A DNA stretch of 64,000 nt, taken from contig CAVWQV010000010.1 of assembly GCA_963757115.1 (NCBI GenBank), positions 14,503-78,502 of the forward strand, in the 5' to 3' direction. Below the pieces are notes generated by a model. It was not told where the DNA came from. It worked only from the letters and a program-made list of their open reading frames with translations, and did not search any database. Below, one piece after another: positions 1 to 9,929 of the stretch. This stretch comes from CAVWQV01 sp963757115 (GTDB taxonomy: Bacteria; Pseudomonadota; Alphaproteobacteria; Acetobacterales; Acetobacteraceae). Made by a program: the position numbers and the translations under genes. The stretch's first letter is position 1. Each line of letters opens with the position of its first letter.

Positions 1-1
1 C

Positions 2-946
2 ACCGACATTGCGACCTTGTTGCACACTCAATTCGCCCCGGCCCTGCAAAACTGGCTGTTCCTCGCATTCCTTGCCTCGTTCGCGGTGAAGGTGCCGATG
101 TGGCCGGTGCATACCTGGCTGCCCGACGCGCATGTGGAGGCGCCGACGGCGGGCTCGGTGATCCTGGCCGGCGTACTGCTCAAGATGGGTGCCTACGGCT
201 TCCTCCGGTTCTCGGTTCCGATGCTGCCGCAGGCCTCGGCCACGTTCGCGCCCATGATGTTCGCGCTGTCGGTCGTTGCCGTGATCTACGCCGCGCTAGT
301 CGCACTCGCGCAGGACGACATGAAGAAGCTGATCGCCTACTCGTCAGTGTCCCACATGGGCGTGGTGACGATCGGCATCTTTACCGTGAACGTGCAGGGT
401 GTTTCGGGCGCCATCTTCCAGATGCTGTCGCACGGCATCGTTTCCGCGGCACTGTTTCTGGTCGTCGGCGTCGTCTACGACCGGATGCACACGCATGAGA
501 TCGCGCGCTTCGGCGGCCTTGCCGATCGGATGCCGAAATACGCGCTGGTTTTCATGGTTTTCATGATGGCGAGCATCGGGCTGCCCGGCACATCCGGCTT
601 CGTCGGCGAGTTCCTGGTGATCGTAGGATCGCTGCAGGTGAACTTCTGGCTGTCGCTGCTGGGCGGGATGGGCATGATCCTGGGGGCGGGGTACATGCTT
701 TACCTGTATCGCCGCATCATCTTCGGACGGCTTACGCGAGCCGATCTGCGGGGCATCCTCGACCTGTCACCCCGCGAAGTCGCGGTGTTCGCGCCGCTGT
801 TGGTGCTGACCATTTGGATGGGCGTCTATCCGTCGAGCTTCACGCGGTTCTGGGATGCGAGTGTGGGGAGCATGGTGGAACGCCACTCGGCAGCCCTTGC
901 AGGCGGGCCGAAGATGGCGCGCGCGGAGATGGTGGTGCACCCATGA
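2..946 (+). CDS. nuoM: NADH-quinone oxidoreductase subunit M (5' end outside window)
   Basis: Proton-pumping membrane subunit of respiratory complex I. The reading frame is open from base 2, so the gene begins upstream of the window and about 314 C-terminal residues are visible. Seen: the antiporter-like core with KVPMWPVHTWLPDAHVEAPT, a lysine in LLKMGAYGF, and DDMKKLIAYSSVSHMG, followed by hydrophobic helices. These are hallmarks of the NuoM/MrpD family. The stop codon overlaps the start of nuoN in an ATGA arrangement, indicating translational coupling at the end of the nuo operon. Confidence 0.97.
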   Translation, partial: TDIATLLHTQFAPALQNWLFLAFLASFAVKVPMWPVHTWLPDAHVEAPTAGSVILAGVLLKMGAYGFLRFSVPMLPQASATFAPMMFALSVVAVIYAALVALAQDDMKKLIAYSSVSHMGVVTIGIFTVNVQGVSGAIFQMLSHGIVSAALFLVVGVVYDRMHTHEIARFGGLADRMPKYALVFMVFMMASIGLPGTSGFVGEFLVIVGSLQVNFWLSLLGGMGMILGAGYMLYLYRRIIFGRLTRADLRGILDLSPREVAVFAPLLVLTIWMGVYPSSFTRFWDASVGSMVERHSAALAGGPKMARAEMVVHP

Positions 947-2364
947 ACTGGTCCGTCGCCGTCCCCGAGATCGTGCTGTCGCTCTGCGGCCTCGGGATCC
1001 TGGTGTTCGGCGTGTCACGCAAGCAGGACAGCACGGTGCTGTGCTCCATGCTGACCCTGGGTGCGTTCCTGGTGACCGCCGTGCTCGTCGTCTCGACGGC
1101 GCGCGGCAGCGGCTATCACGGCCAGTTCGTCGTTGATCCGTTCAGCGGCTTCGTCAAGGTGTTGATCCTCGCCGCAAGCGCGCTCGCGCTGATCCTTTCG
1201 CTCGACTACAACCGGGTGCAGGGGATCGCGCGCTTCGAGTTCCCGGTGCTGATGCTGTTCTCCACCGTCGGCATGATGGTGATGGCGTCGGCCGCGAACC
1301 TGATGACCCTATATCTCGGGCTGGAGCTGCAGTCGCTCGCACTCTACGTCCTGGCCGGTTTCGCACGTGACGACGTGCGCTCGTCCGAGGCGGGCCTGAA
1401 ATATTTCGTGCTGAGCGCGCTCGCCTCGGGCTTGCTGCTCTACGGCATTTCCCTCGTCTACGGCTACTCGGGCACCATGGATTTCGGCGCGCTCGCGCGG
1501 GTGGCGTCCGACCCCGCGCATGCCGCGCCGGGCCTCGTGGTCGGGATCGTGTTCATCCTGGTCGGGCTCGCGTTCAAAGTGTCGGCGGTGCCGTTCCACA
1601 TGTGGACGCCCGACGTGTATGAGGGCGCGCCAACTCCCGTCACCCTGTTTTTCGGAACCGCGCCCAAGGTGGCGGCCATGGCCCTGCTGGTGCGGGTTAT
1701 GATCACCCCGTTCGGCCATCTCACGGCGCAATGGCACCAGCTCGTCCTGCTGGTTTCGATCGCTTCCATGGTACTGGGCGCGTTCGCGGCCATTGGGCAG
1801 ACCAGCATCAAGCGGCTCATGGCCTACAGTTCGATCGGGCATATGGGTTATGCGCTGATCGGCTTAGCCGCGGGGACGGCGGCCGGCATCCGCGGTCTGC
1901 TCGTCTACATGGTGATCTACGTGTTCATGAACGTGGGCGCCTTCGCAGGCATCGCGGCGATGCGACGGCAGGGACGCATGGTGGAGAAGATCGCCGATCT
2001 CAGCGGCCTGTCGCGCAACGATCCGATGCTGGCCCTGTTGATGGCCATTATGATGTTCAGCCTGGCCGGCATCCCGATCCTGTCGGGGTTCTTCGCGAAG
2101 CTCTACATTTTCCTGGCCGCCGTGCAGACCGGGCAATGGACGCTCGCCATCATCGGGGTGCTCACGAGCGTGGTCGGAGCGTTCTATTATCTCCGGGTGA
2201 TCAAGGTGATGTATTTTGACCGGCCGGCGGAGCGTTTCGACCCGCGGCCGTCCTCGCTTTCCTTCGTCGCCGCCGCGGGCGGGCTGTTCACCACGTTCTT
2301 CTTCCTTTTCCCGGCACCGATCGTGGGTGCGGCACAGAGCGCCGCGAACGCCCTGTTCGGATGA
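943..2364 (+). CDS. nuoN: NADH-quinone oxidoreductase subunit N
   Basis: Last antiporter-like membrane subunit of complex I, 473 residues, a normal length for the family. The start is the ATG that overlaps the nuoM stop by four bases, giving MNWSVAVPEIVLSL. Seen: many hydrophobic helices, LYLGLELQSLALYVL, the FKVSAVPFHMWTPDVYEGAPT block, and IKRLMAYSSIGHMGYAL, all typical of NuoN. In many alphaproteobacteria a biotin ligase gene (birA) follows nuoN. Here coaX follows after 28 bases instead. Confidence 0.97.
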   Translation: MNWSVAVPEIVLSLCGLGILVFGVSRKQDSTVLCSMLTLGAFLVTAVLVVSTARGSGYHGQFVVDPFSGFVKVLILAASALALILSLDYNRVQGIARFEFPVLMLFSTVGMMVMASAANLMTLYLGLELQSLALYVLAGFARDDVRSSEAGLKYFVLSALASGLLLYGISLVYGYSGTMDFGALARVASDPAHAAPGLVVGIVFILVGLAFKVSAVPFHMWTPDVYEGAPTPVTLFFGTAPKVAAMALLVRVMITPFGHLTAQWHQLVLLVSIASMVLGAFAAIGQTSIKRLMAYSSIGHMGYALIGLAAGTAAGIRGLLVYMVIYVFMNVGAFAGIAAMRRQGRMVEKIADLSGLSRNDPMLALLMAIMMFSLAGIPILSGFFAKLYIFLAAVQTGQWTLAIIGVLTSVVGAFYYLRVIKVMYFDRPAERFDPRPSSLSFVAAAGGLFTTFFFLFPAPIVGAAQSAANALFG

Positions 2365-2392
2365 TTTGACCAGCCCGTCCGAGGTTTGAGCC

Positions 2393-3202
2393 ATGCTCCT
2401 CGTCATTGATGCCGGCAACACGAACGTCGTGTTCGCTGTTCATGACAAGAACTGGCGGGGCGTGTGGCGCATCGCGACCGAAGCGCAGCGGACCTCAGAT
2501 GAATATGCGGTTTGGCTGCTGTCCTTGTTCCAGCATTGCGGGCTGAAGCCGGTCGACGTGTCCGGCGCGGTGATCGGGACGGTTGTTCCCGCGGCGCTGT
2601 ACCATTTGCGGCGGCTTTGTCGCGAGTGGTTCTCGGTGGAGCCGCTCATCGCTCAGGCTCGACTGGATTGGGGCTTCGAGATCAAGGTCGACAATCCCGA
2701 GGAGGTAGGCGCCGATCGGCTGCTGAACTCGCTCGCCGCGCATCGTCGCTTCGGCGGACCGCTGGTAATCGTCGATTTCGGTACCGCCACCACGTTCGAT
2801 GTCGTGGACGGGGATGGCGCGTATCTCGGGGGCGTCATCGCGCCGGGGATCAATCTCTCGATCCACGCCCTGCACCAGGCGGCGGCGCGGCTGCCGCGCA
2901 TCGGGATCAGCCGGCCGCAGGCGGTCATCGGACGCGGCACCGTTGCCGCGATGCAATCGGGCGTTTACTGGGGGTATGTCGGACTGGTCGAGGGGCTGGT
3001 CGCGCGCATCCAGGCTGAATATGGCGGCAAGCTCAAGGTGGTCGCCACCGGCGGGCTCGCTCCGTTGTTCTCCGAGGGCACTGCGGTAATCGAGGTCATC
3101 GAGCCCGATCTGACCTTGGACGGGCTCCGGATGTTGGCGGAGCGCAACCCCCCACCCACATTAGCGCGTGACCGACGGGCGCTCCCCGACCTCGACCTCT
3201 AA
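2393..3202 (+). CDS. coaX: Type III pantothenate kinase
   Basis: Phosphorylates pantothenate with ATP in the first step of coenzyme A synthesis; cytosolic. The 269-residue protein has the acetate-kinase-like fold signatures of CoaX: N-terminal DAGNTNVVFAVHD phosphate loop, GADRLLNSLAA, DFGTATTFDVV and GGVIAPGI. The start is the ATG giving MLLVIDAG. It sits between nuoN and rnj in the conserved alphaproteobacterial block, but without the usual birA in front. Confidence 0.96.
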   Translation: MLLVIDAGNTNVVFAVHDKNWRGVWRIATEAQRTSDEYAVWLLSLFQHCGLKPVDVSGAVIGTVVPAALYHLRRLCREWFSVEPLIAQARLDWGFEIKVDNPEEVGADRLLNSLAAHRRFGGPLVIVDFGTATTFDVVDGDGAYLGGVIAPGINLSIHALHQAAARLPRIGISRPQAVIGRGTVAAMQSGVYWGYVGLVEGLVARIQAEYGGKLKVVATGGLAPLFSEGTAVIEVIEPDLTLDGLRMLAERNPPPTLARDRRALPDLDL

Positions 3203-3219
3203 GGACGACCAAACCAAGA

Positions 3220-4867
3220 ATGGACGCTGCAAGCGGTGATCTGGCCTTCCTGCCCCTGGGCGGGACGGGCGAGATCGGCATGAATTTCAATCTCTACCGC
3301 TGCGGCGGCCGTTGGCTCGCCGTCGATTGCGGGATCGGCTTCGGTGGCTCCGAACACCCCGAGGTGGACGTGATGATGGCCGATCCGGGGTTCATCGCGG
3401 AGCGCCGGGACCGCCTGGTAGGGCTGGTCATCACGCATGCCCATGAGGACCACGTGGGCGCGGTTGCCTGGCTTTGGCCGCAGTTGCGCTGCCCGGTTTA
3501 CGCGACGCCGTTCGCAGCCGCCGTGCTGCGGCGCAAACTCGGCGAGGCGCAGTTGCAGGGGCAGGTGACGTTGCACGTGATCCCGCCCGGGGGCGAGATC
3601 GACCTGCCGCCATTTTCCTTGCAGTTCGTGCGCGTGGCCCACTCGATCCCCGAAGCCCAGGCGCTGATCGTCCGCACCCCGCACGGCACCGTCCTGCACA
3701 CGGGCGACTTCAAGCTCGACCCCAAGCCTCTTGTCGGCCCGACCACCGACGAGGCTGCCCTCGGGCGGCTCGGCGAGGAGGGGGTGCTGGCGATGATCTG
3801 CAATTCCACCAACGCGATGGTGGAGGGCCATTCGGGCTCCGAGGCGGAAGTGCGGCAGAGCCTGTGCGCCTTGATCCGCGACATGCGGGGCCGGGTGGCC
3901 GTGACCTGTTTCGCGAGCAACGTGGCGCGCGTTGAAACCGTCGCGCACGCCGCCCGGGACGCCGGCCGCAGCGTGGCCCTCGTCGGCCGCAGCCTGCGCA
4001 ACCTCGAAGCCGCCGCCCGCGAATGCGGCTATCTCCAGGGCGTGCCCGCGTTCGTGCCGGAGGACGAGGCCGGCTCGGTTCCGGACGACAATCTCCTGAT
4101 CCTCGTCACGGGCAGCCAGGGTGAGCCGCGCAGCGCGCTCGCACGTATCGCGGCTGAACTCGCACCCGCATATATCGCTCGGCGAGGGCGACACCGTGAT
4201 CTTCAGCAGCCGGGTCATTCCGGGCAACGAGCGGGCGATCGGCACCGTGCAGGACAATCTAATCCGCCGCGGCGTCCGGTTGATGACGGACGCCGACCAC
4301 CTGGTCCATGTCTCGGGCCACCCCGCGCGCGACGAGCTTCGCAAGCTCTACAAGCTGGTCCGCCCGCGCTACGCCGTCCCGGTGCATGGCGAATGGCGTC
4401 ATCTGTCAGCTCACGCCGCGCTGGCGCAGGAGGCGGGGGCGACCCCCGTGCTGCTCGAGGACGGCGACATCCTGCAATTGGCGCCCGGCCGCGCCGAAGT
4501 GGTGGATAGTGCGCCGGTTGGGCGGCTCGCAGTCGACGGCACCCGTCTCGTGCCGTTCACCGGCCGCGTGCTCTCGGCACGGCGGCGGATGCTGTTCAAT
4601 GGCGTCGTGGTGGCAAGCTTTGCCGTGGATGAGGCCGGCCGCGTACGGGGGCGGCCCAGAATCAGCGCGCCAGGGTTGTTCGAGGCCGACGATCCCGAAC
4701 ATGGTCGCATAGAGGGCGAGTTCGCGGCGGCAATCGACGACTTCCCGGCACCGCTCCGGCGCGACGACGCGGCCCTTGCCGACGCCGCGAAGGCGGCGCT
4801 GCGCCGGGCGATCGGTCGCCGCGTGCAGAAGCGCCCGCTCGTGGACGTCCATCTGCTGCGAGTATGA
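3220..4867 (+). CDS. rnj: Ribonuclease J, split by one frameshift
   Basis: Metallo-beta-lactamase/beta-CASP ribonuclease with endo- and 5'-exonuclease activity in mRNA decay and rRNA maturation. The N-terminal part reads in frame to about base 4158 and contains the zinc motif THAHEDHVGAV and the beta-CASP region with VTGSQGEPRSALARIA. The rest continues one frame over with HPHISLGEGDTVIFSSRVIPGNE and the C-terminal domain. Removing one base near 4159 restores a protein of about 548 residues, the normal length. RNase J is usually essential or important and both halves are well conserved, so I read this as a sequence error. coaX ends 17 bases upstream. Confidence 0.93.
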
Positions 4868-4874
4868 GCGGGCG

Positions 4875-5135
4875 ATGAACTGGTTCACCGGCTGTGTTCT
4901 CTATCTTTTGATCTGGTGGACCGCGCTGTTCGCGGTACTCCCGTTCGGGGTGCAGCCAGTTGTGGACGCGGACGATCGAACCGGTTGGCGCGGCGCGCCG
5001 ACCCATCCCCGGTTGCTCGCCAAGGCTGTTGCTACCACTCTTATTGCCGCCGTGATTTGGATCGGCGCCTATCTGCTCATTACGAGCAGTTGGCTCAGCT
5101 TCCGTCACGGTTGGCTCGCTCTGCCTCCTGATTAG
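4875..5135 (+). CDS. DUF1467 family small membrane protein
   Basis: An 86-residue protein with two predicted membrane helices (about residues 5-25 and 50-72), starting MNWFTGCVLYLLIWW. The GVQPV and DRTGWRGAPTHPRL motifs between the helices are characteristic of the DUF1467 family, which sits between rnj and proS in many alphaproteobacteria. The start is the ATG 8 bases after the rnj stop. The molecular function is unknown. Confidence 0.9.
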   Translation: MNWFTGCVLYLLIWWTALFAVLPFGVQPVVDADDRTGWRGAPTHPRLLAKAVATTLIAAVIWIGAYLLITSSWLSFRHGWLALPPD

Positions 5136-5142
5136 GCGTATT

Positions 5143-5157
5143 GCCCCTTTTTGGGGC
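5143..5157 (+). terminator. Short hairpin after DUF1467, possible weak terminator
   Basis: Perfect 5-bp inverted repeat GCCCC-TTTTT-GGGGC just after the DUF1467 stop. It is short and no clear T-tract follows, so it could end the nuo/coaX/rnj transcript only weakly. Confidence 0.3.
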
Positions 5158-5403
5158 TCCCAATCGTCTGTATTCGGGCAAACGTCGCGTAAGTCAGCAA
5201 AATAACGCTGGCGAACCTCGTTTTTTTGCTGGACAGGGTGCAGGGCTAGCGCAGATCATCACGGTCAGGCTGAGGGTTGGCCCTCGACCTGCCGTGTGAC
5301 TAGCGTTTCCTCCCTAAACTTGGCCCTTCACGCCTATAGCGTGCAGGGCCTTTTTCTTGTTACTGCCTCGCTGCATCTAAGTCACGGTCAGTTCATAGCG
5401 CAT

Positions 5404-6562
5404 ATGCAGTCTCACAGAAAGTTTACCGGAACTAAATATTGTGCGTTGCATCAAACGACAGGTTTAGATCAAGGAGCGAACTATTATCGTAAAGCGGCGC
5501 CCGTTCGAGTTGAGGACCTGACCTGTTGTCGCGCGGTGTTTGCGGCCTGGGTGTATCTCTACCACCTGAGATTGCAGCTCGGACAGTTTGAGTTCGGCGG
5601 CTTCGACTTCGCTGTGCGCCGCGGCTATCTCGGCGTGGACGGCTTCTTCGTGCTGTCCGGGATGGTGCTGGCGCACGCGCATCCAGCGCTCGAGCCTCGG
5701 CTCGCCGAGGCATTGCGGTTCTGGGGCAAGCGCCTGCTGCGCATCTACCCGGTGCATCTCGCAACCGTCTCGCTGCTCCTGATGGTTGTCTTGGTGGGTT
5801 GGGCCATGGGGCTGCCGCCGCGCGACCCTGGCCGGTTCGCGCCAGGCGAGCTCGTGCGTCATCTCCTGCTGGTGCATGGCTGGGGTTTCAGCGCGCGCTG
5901 GGCCTGGAACTACCCATCATGGTCGATCAGCACGGAATTGGCGGGTTACCTGGCCTTCCCGCTGCTCTGGTTCTGCGTGCGTCGAGTGCCGGGCGTTTTT
6001 TGCTGCCTCATCCCGCCGGCGATGGCGGCACTGCTGGCGACGCGTCGACCTCGCATCCGGCCCGGTTGGGCTAAACCTTACGTTCGAAGGGGCGCTCGCC
6101 CGGTTCTTCCCTGAGTTCGTCGCCGGGATGGCCGCCGCGCGGCTCGCGGGCTTGGTCGGCCGGCGCCCAAACGGTTTCGCCGTGACTGCCGGCGGCGTGC
6201 TGCTGGCCGGCGTGGCGCTCGCTGCCAGCCGGGACTGGTTCGTGGTGGCCGGGATCTGGCTCCTGCTGTCCGGGTTGCTGATCGCCGCACGCCAGGGGCG
6301 GGCGCCGGCGCTGGCGTGGGTTCCGCTGCTGCGATCGCTGGGCGATCTTTCGTTTGCCTTCTACATGAGCTTCGCCCTGGTGGAGACCGTGCAGGCCTTC
6401 GCGTGGCGCCGCGCCGGCATCGCGCCCGCCGAAAACGCAGCCCTGTTTGCTGTGACCACCACCGCCCTCACCTTCGGCCTCGCGGTTCTGTTGCGCGTGC
6501 TTGTCGAGCGCCCGGCCTTGCGTCTCGGCCGCTCTCTGGCGACCCGAGCCCCGGCCGGGTAG
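5404..6562 (+). CDS. Acyltransferase 3 family membrane protein, split by one frameshift
   Basis: OafA/YrhL-type integral membrane acyltransferase, a family that O-acylates surface polysaccharides or lipids. Seen: GYLGVDGFFVLSGMVLAHAH and GKRLLRIYPVH near the N-terminus, NYPSWSISTELAGYLAFP, then multiple helices. The frame changes by one base between about 6035 and 6060, between MAALLA and VDLASGPVGLNLTFEG; the two halves join to a normal family length. The start is uncertain: I use ATG 5404, but the conserved region begins only around 5507. It lies between DUF1467 and proS, where an acyltransferase is not part of the usual core order. The substrate cannot be predicted. Confidence 0.8.
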
Positions 6563-6597
6563 GGTCCGGCCCCGACCTGCCGAGGAATGCCCAACCG

Positions 6598-7911
6598 ATG
6601 CGCTTGTCCCAGAGCTTGGTGCCAACGCTGAAGGAGACGCCGGCGGAGGCGCAGATCGCCTCCCATCGCCTGATGTTGCGTGCCGGGCTGGTCCGGCAAA
6701 CGTCGGCCGGGATTTACGCTTGGCTGCCGCTCGGCTTTCGCGTGCTCCGCAACATCGAGCGCATCGTGCGCGAGGAGCAGGACGCCGCCGGCGCGCAGGA
6801 ATTACTCATGCCGACCATTCAGCCCGCGGAGCTGTGGCGCGAAAGCGGACGCTACGACGATTACGGCAAAGAAATGCTGCGCATCCGCGACCGGCACGAC
6901 CGCGAGATGCTGTACGGCCCCACCAACGAGGAGATGATCACCGACCTGATGCGGCAATCGGTGAAGTCGTACCGCGAGCTGCCGCAGATCCTCTACCATA
7001 TCCAATGGAAGTTCCGGGACGAGGTGCGTCCGCGCTTCGGCGTGATGCGCGGTCGCGAGTTCCTGATGAAGGACGCGTACAGCTTCGATCTCGACTACGC
7101 CGGCGCGGTGGTCAGCTATCGCAAGATGATGTTGGCCTATATGCGCACCTTTCAGCGTCTCGGGCTCAAGGCGATCCCCATGGTGGCCGACACCGGGCCG
7201 ATCGGCGGCGATCTCAGCCACGAGTTCATCATCCTCGCACCCACGGGCGAAAGCCAAGTGTACTACGACGCGGCATTCGAGGAGATCGACTACACCTCGA
7301 ACGCACTGAGCAACGCGAGTGCGGCGGACTTGGAGCGGTTCTTCGACCTGATGACGTCGCACTATGCGGCGACCGACGAAAAGCACGATCAGACCGCCTG
7401 GGCGACCGTCGCGGCCGACCGTCGCCGCGAGGGGCGCGGCATCGAGGTCGGCCACATCTTCTATTTCGGCACCAAGTACAGCGAGCCGATGGGCTTGCGC
7501 GTGGCCGGTCCCGACGGCCGGCAGGTGGCGGCAGAGATGGGCAGCTACGGCGTCGGCGTAAGCCGGCTGGTAGGCGCCGTAATCGAGGCGTGTCATGACG
7601 CGGACGGCATCATTTGGCCCGACAGCGTCGCCCCGTTCAAGGCGGGGGTGCTGAACCTCAAGCATGGCGATCCGACCTGCGACGCGATCTCGGAAGAAGT
7701 GTGCGCCAAGCTCGGCCCCGACCGGGTGCTGTACGATGACCGCGACGAGCGCGCTGGCGTGAAGTTCGCCGACGCCGATCTCATGGGCCATCCGTGGCAG
7801 GTCGTCGTGGGACCGCGCGGTGCGGCGGGCGGCCGGGTGGAGCTGAAGCGGCGTGCCGGCGGGCATCGCGAGGAGCTGTCGCTCGAGGATGCGCTGGCGC
7901 GGATCGGGTAG
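6598..7911 (+). CDS. proS: Prolyl-tRNA synthetase, short alphaproteobacterial type
   Basis: Charges tRNA-Pro with proline in the cytosol. The 437-residue protein has class II synthetase motifs: GPTNEEMITDL, a motif 2 region RDEVRPRFGVMRGREFLMKD, and GSYGVGVSRLVGAVIEA as motif 3. The large editing insertion found in E. coli ProS is absent, as in other alphaproteobacterial short forms. The ATG at 6598 gives MRLSQSLVPTLKETPAEAQ, the usual N-terminus. The reading frame also extends upstream without a stop, but that extension has no family match. Confidence 0.97.
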   Translation: MRLSQSLVPTLKETPAEAQIASHRLMLRAGLVRQTSAGIYAWLPLGFRVLRNIERIVREEQDAAGAQELLMPTIQPAELWRESGRYDDYGKEMLRIRDRHDREMLYGPTNEEMITDLMRQSVKSYRELPQILYHIQWKFRDEVRPRFGVMRGREFLMKDAYSFDLDYAGAVVSYRKMMLAYMRTFQRLGLKAIPMVADTGPIGGDLSHEFIILAPTGESQVYYDAAFEEIDYTSNALSNASAADLERFFDLMTSHYAATDEKHDQTAWATVAADRRREGRGIEVGHIFYFGTKYSEPMGLRVAGPDGRQVAAEMGSYGVGVSRLVGAVIEACHDADGIIWPDSVAPFKAGVLNLKHGDPTCDAISEEVCAKLGPDRVLYDDRDERAGVKFADADLMGHPWQVVVGPRGAAGGRVELKRRAGGHREELSLEDALARIG

Positions 7912-7963
7912 GCGCTCGGTCGTGCGGCGGCGGCCTGGTTACTTCCTGGGGTGAGCGGGTACG

Positions 7964-9218
7964 ATGTTCAACGCATTCGAGCGCGCGGTGGCCGGCCGGT
8001 ATCTCCGCGCGCGGCGCGGCGAGCGCTTCGTCTCCGTCATCGCGGGCTTTTCGTTGATTGGCATTGCGCTCGGTGTGGCGACCTTGATTATCGTGATGAG
8101 CGTGATGGGCGGCTTCAAGGTAGACCTGCTCAATCGCATCTTGGGATTTAACGGCCATCTCGGCGTGTTCGGCGGTCGTGGCGCGGCGCTGACGGAATAC
8201 GACGCGCTGGCGCAGCGCCTGCGGGCCGTGCCCGGCGTGGCCTCGGCCGTCCCGGTGGTCGACGGGCAGGTGCTCCTGTCGGACGGCCGGGGGCAATCGG
8301 CGGGTGGCCTCGTGCGTGGGATCGAGCCGGCCGATCTCGCCAAGCAGCGCGCGGTCAGCGACCACATCGTCGGGGGCAGTCTTTCGCGAGTTCCACGGCC
8401 CAGACGCGATCGCGGTCGGCGTCGGGCTTGCCCGCCGCTTCGGGCTCACCATCGGCAGCCCGCTCACCTTGATCTCGCCGCAAGGTGCGGCGACCGCGTT
8501 CGGCACCGTGCCGCGGGTGCGGACCTACCGCGTGGTCGCGGTCTTCCAGGTGGGAATGAACGAATACGATACGAGCTACGTGTTCCTGCCGCTCGAAGCA
8601 GCCCAGATCTTCTTTCAGAAGCCCGGCGCTGCGACGCAGATCGAGGTACGGCTGGACGATCCGCAGCGTCTCGGCGCCGTCGAGCCTGCGTTGCGCGCGG
8701 CATTGCAGGGAAGCAACGCCTATACGGTCGATTGGCAGCAGAGCAACAACAGCTTCTTCGCCGCCGTGCAGGTGGAACAGAACGTCATGTTCCTGATCCT
8801 CACGCTGATCATCCTGGTGGCGGCGTTCAACGTCATCTCCTCGCTCATCATGATGGTGAAGGACAAGACGCGCGACATCGCCGTGCTGCGCACCATCGGC
8901 GCCGGGCGCGGGGCGGTGATGCGCATTTTCCTGATGTGCGGTGCGTCCGTGGGTGTGACGGGAACGCTGGTCGGCCTCGTGCTCGGCGTCGCGTTCTGCC
9001 TCAACATTGAAACGTTGCAGCACTGGGTCGAGAGCGCGACCGGGGTCAACGTGTTCAACCCGGAAGTCTACTACCTGACGCACCTTCCGGCGCGGCTCGA
9101 CTGGCACGAAGTGCTGCAGGTCGTGGTCATGGCGCTGGCACTCTCGCTGCTGGCGACCTTGTATCCGAGCTGGCGCGCGGCCCGCACCGACCCCGTTGAA
9201 GCGTTGCGCAGTGAGTGA
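7964..9218 (+). CDS. lolC: Lipoprotein-releasing ABC transporter permease LolC/E, split by one frameshift
   Basis: Inner-membrane permease of the LolCDE system that releases lipoproteins to the LolA chaperone. The start MFNAFERAVAGRYLRARRGE and the first helix with GVATLIIVMSVMGGFK are typical. A single extra base in a TTT run near 8382 breaks the frame after IVGGSL; the sequence resumes as REFHGPDAIAVG and ends PSWRAARTDPVEALRSE. Joined length is about 417 residues, normal for the family. The gene overlaps lolD by eight bases. An indel in an essential gene suggests a consensus error. Confidence 0.93.
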
Positions 9219-9894
9219 GGCGCTCGGCCTGCGTGGCGTCGTGCGTACCTATCGCACCGATGCGGGCGAGTTGCCGGTGCTGCGCGGCGTCGATCTCAGC
9301 TTGCGCGCGGGCGAGATCGTGGCACTCGTCGCACCCTCGGGCGCCGGGAAATCCACCCTCCTGCATCTCGCTGGCTTGCTGGAGCAGCCGGATGGCGGCT
9401 CGGTGATCGTTGGAGGCAAGGAGGCCGGCGCGCTGTCCGATGCCGAGCGCACTGCGATCCGCCGCGACTCGATCGGCTTCGTCTACCAGTTCCATCATCT
9501 GCTCGGCGAGTTCACCGCTCTGGAGAACGTCCTGTTGCCCCAGATGATCGCGGGCAAAAGCCGCCGCGCCGCCGAAGCGCGTGCCCGGGCGCTGCTCGCC
9601 TCGCTAGGCCTCGAAGCGCGCGCGCGGCACCTGCCCGGCAAGCTGTCGGGAGGTGAGCAGCAGCGGGTGGCGATCGCCCGCGCCCTGGCCAACGCGCCCC
9701 GCGTGCTGCTGGCGGACGAGCCGACCGGGAACCTGGACGTGGCTACGGCCGCGCAGGTGTTCGAGGCGCTGCTGACTACGGTGCGCGAGCAGAACGTCGC
9801 CGCGCTGATCGCGACGCACAACCCCGAGCTTGCCGCGCGGATGGACCGCACCGTAACTTTGCGGGACGGCAAGCTGGTTGAACGCCGTGAATAG
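9211..9894 (+). CDS. lolD: Lipoprotein-releasing ABC transporter ATP-binding protein
   Basis: Cytoplasmic ATPase of LolCDE. Seen: Walker A APSGAGKSTLLHLAG, signature LSGGEQQRVAIARALA, Walker B VLLADEPTGNLD and a switch histidine in ATHNPELA. The start is taken as the GTG at 9211 (VSEALGLRGVVRTY), which overlaps the lolC stop and indicates translational coupling. At 227 residues it matches LolD. Confidence 0.96.
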   Translation: MSEALGLRGVVRTYRTDAGELPVLRGVDLSLRAGEIVALVAPSGAGKSTLLHLAGLLEQPDGGSVIVGGKEAGALSDAERTAIRRDSIGFVYQFHHLLGEFTALENVLLPQMIAGKSRRAAEARARALLASLGLEARARHLPGKLSGGEQQRVAIARALANAPRVLLADEPTGNLDVATAAQVFEALLTTVREQNVAALIATHNPELAARMDRTVTLRDGKLVERRE

Positions 9895-9929
9895 GCGTCT
9901 TATTGGAGGGTGTCCTCCCGGCCATGTGG

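Noticed and set aside
4156..4165. Programmed frameshift in rnj
   Set aside because: No slippery run or stimulatory structure is visible, and similar one-base breaks occur in lolC and dnaE.
3199..4344. 381-codon minus-strand open frame
   Set aside because: Antisense shadow of rnj without recognisable domains.
6802..7866. 354-codon minus-strand open frame
   Set aside because: Antisense shadow of proS.
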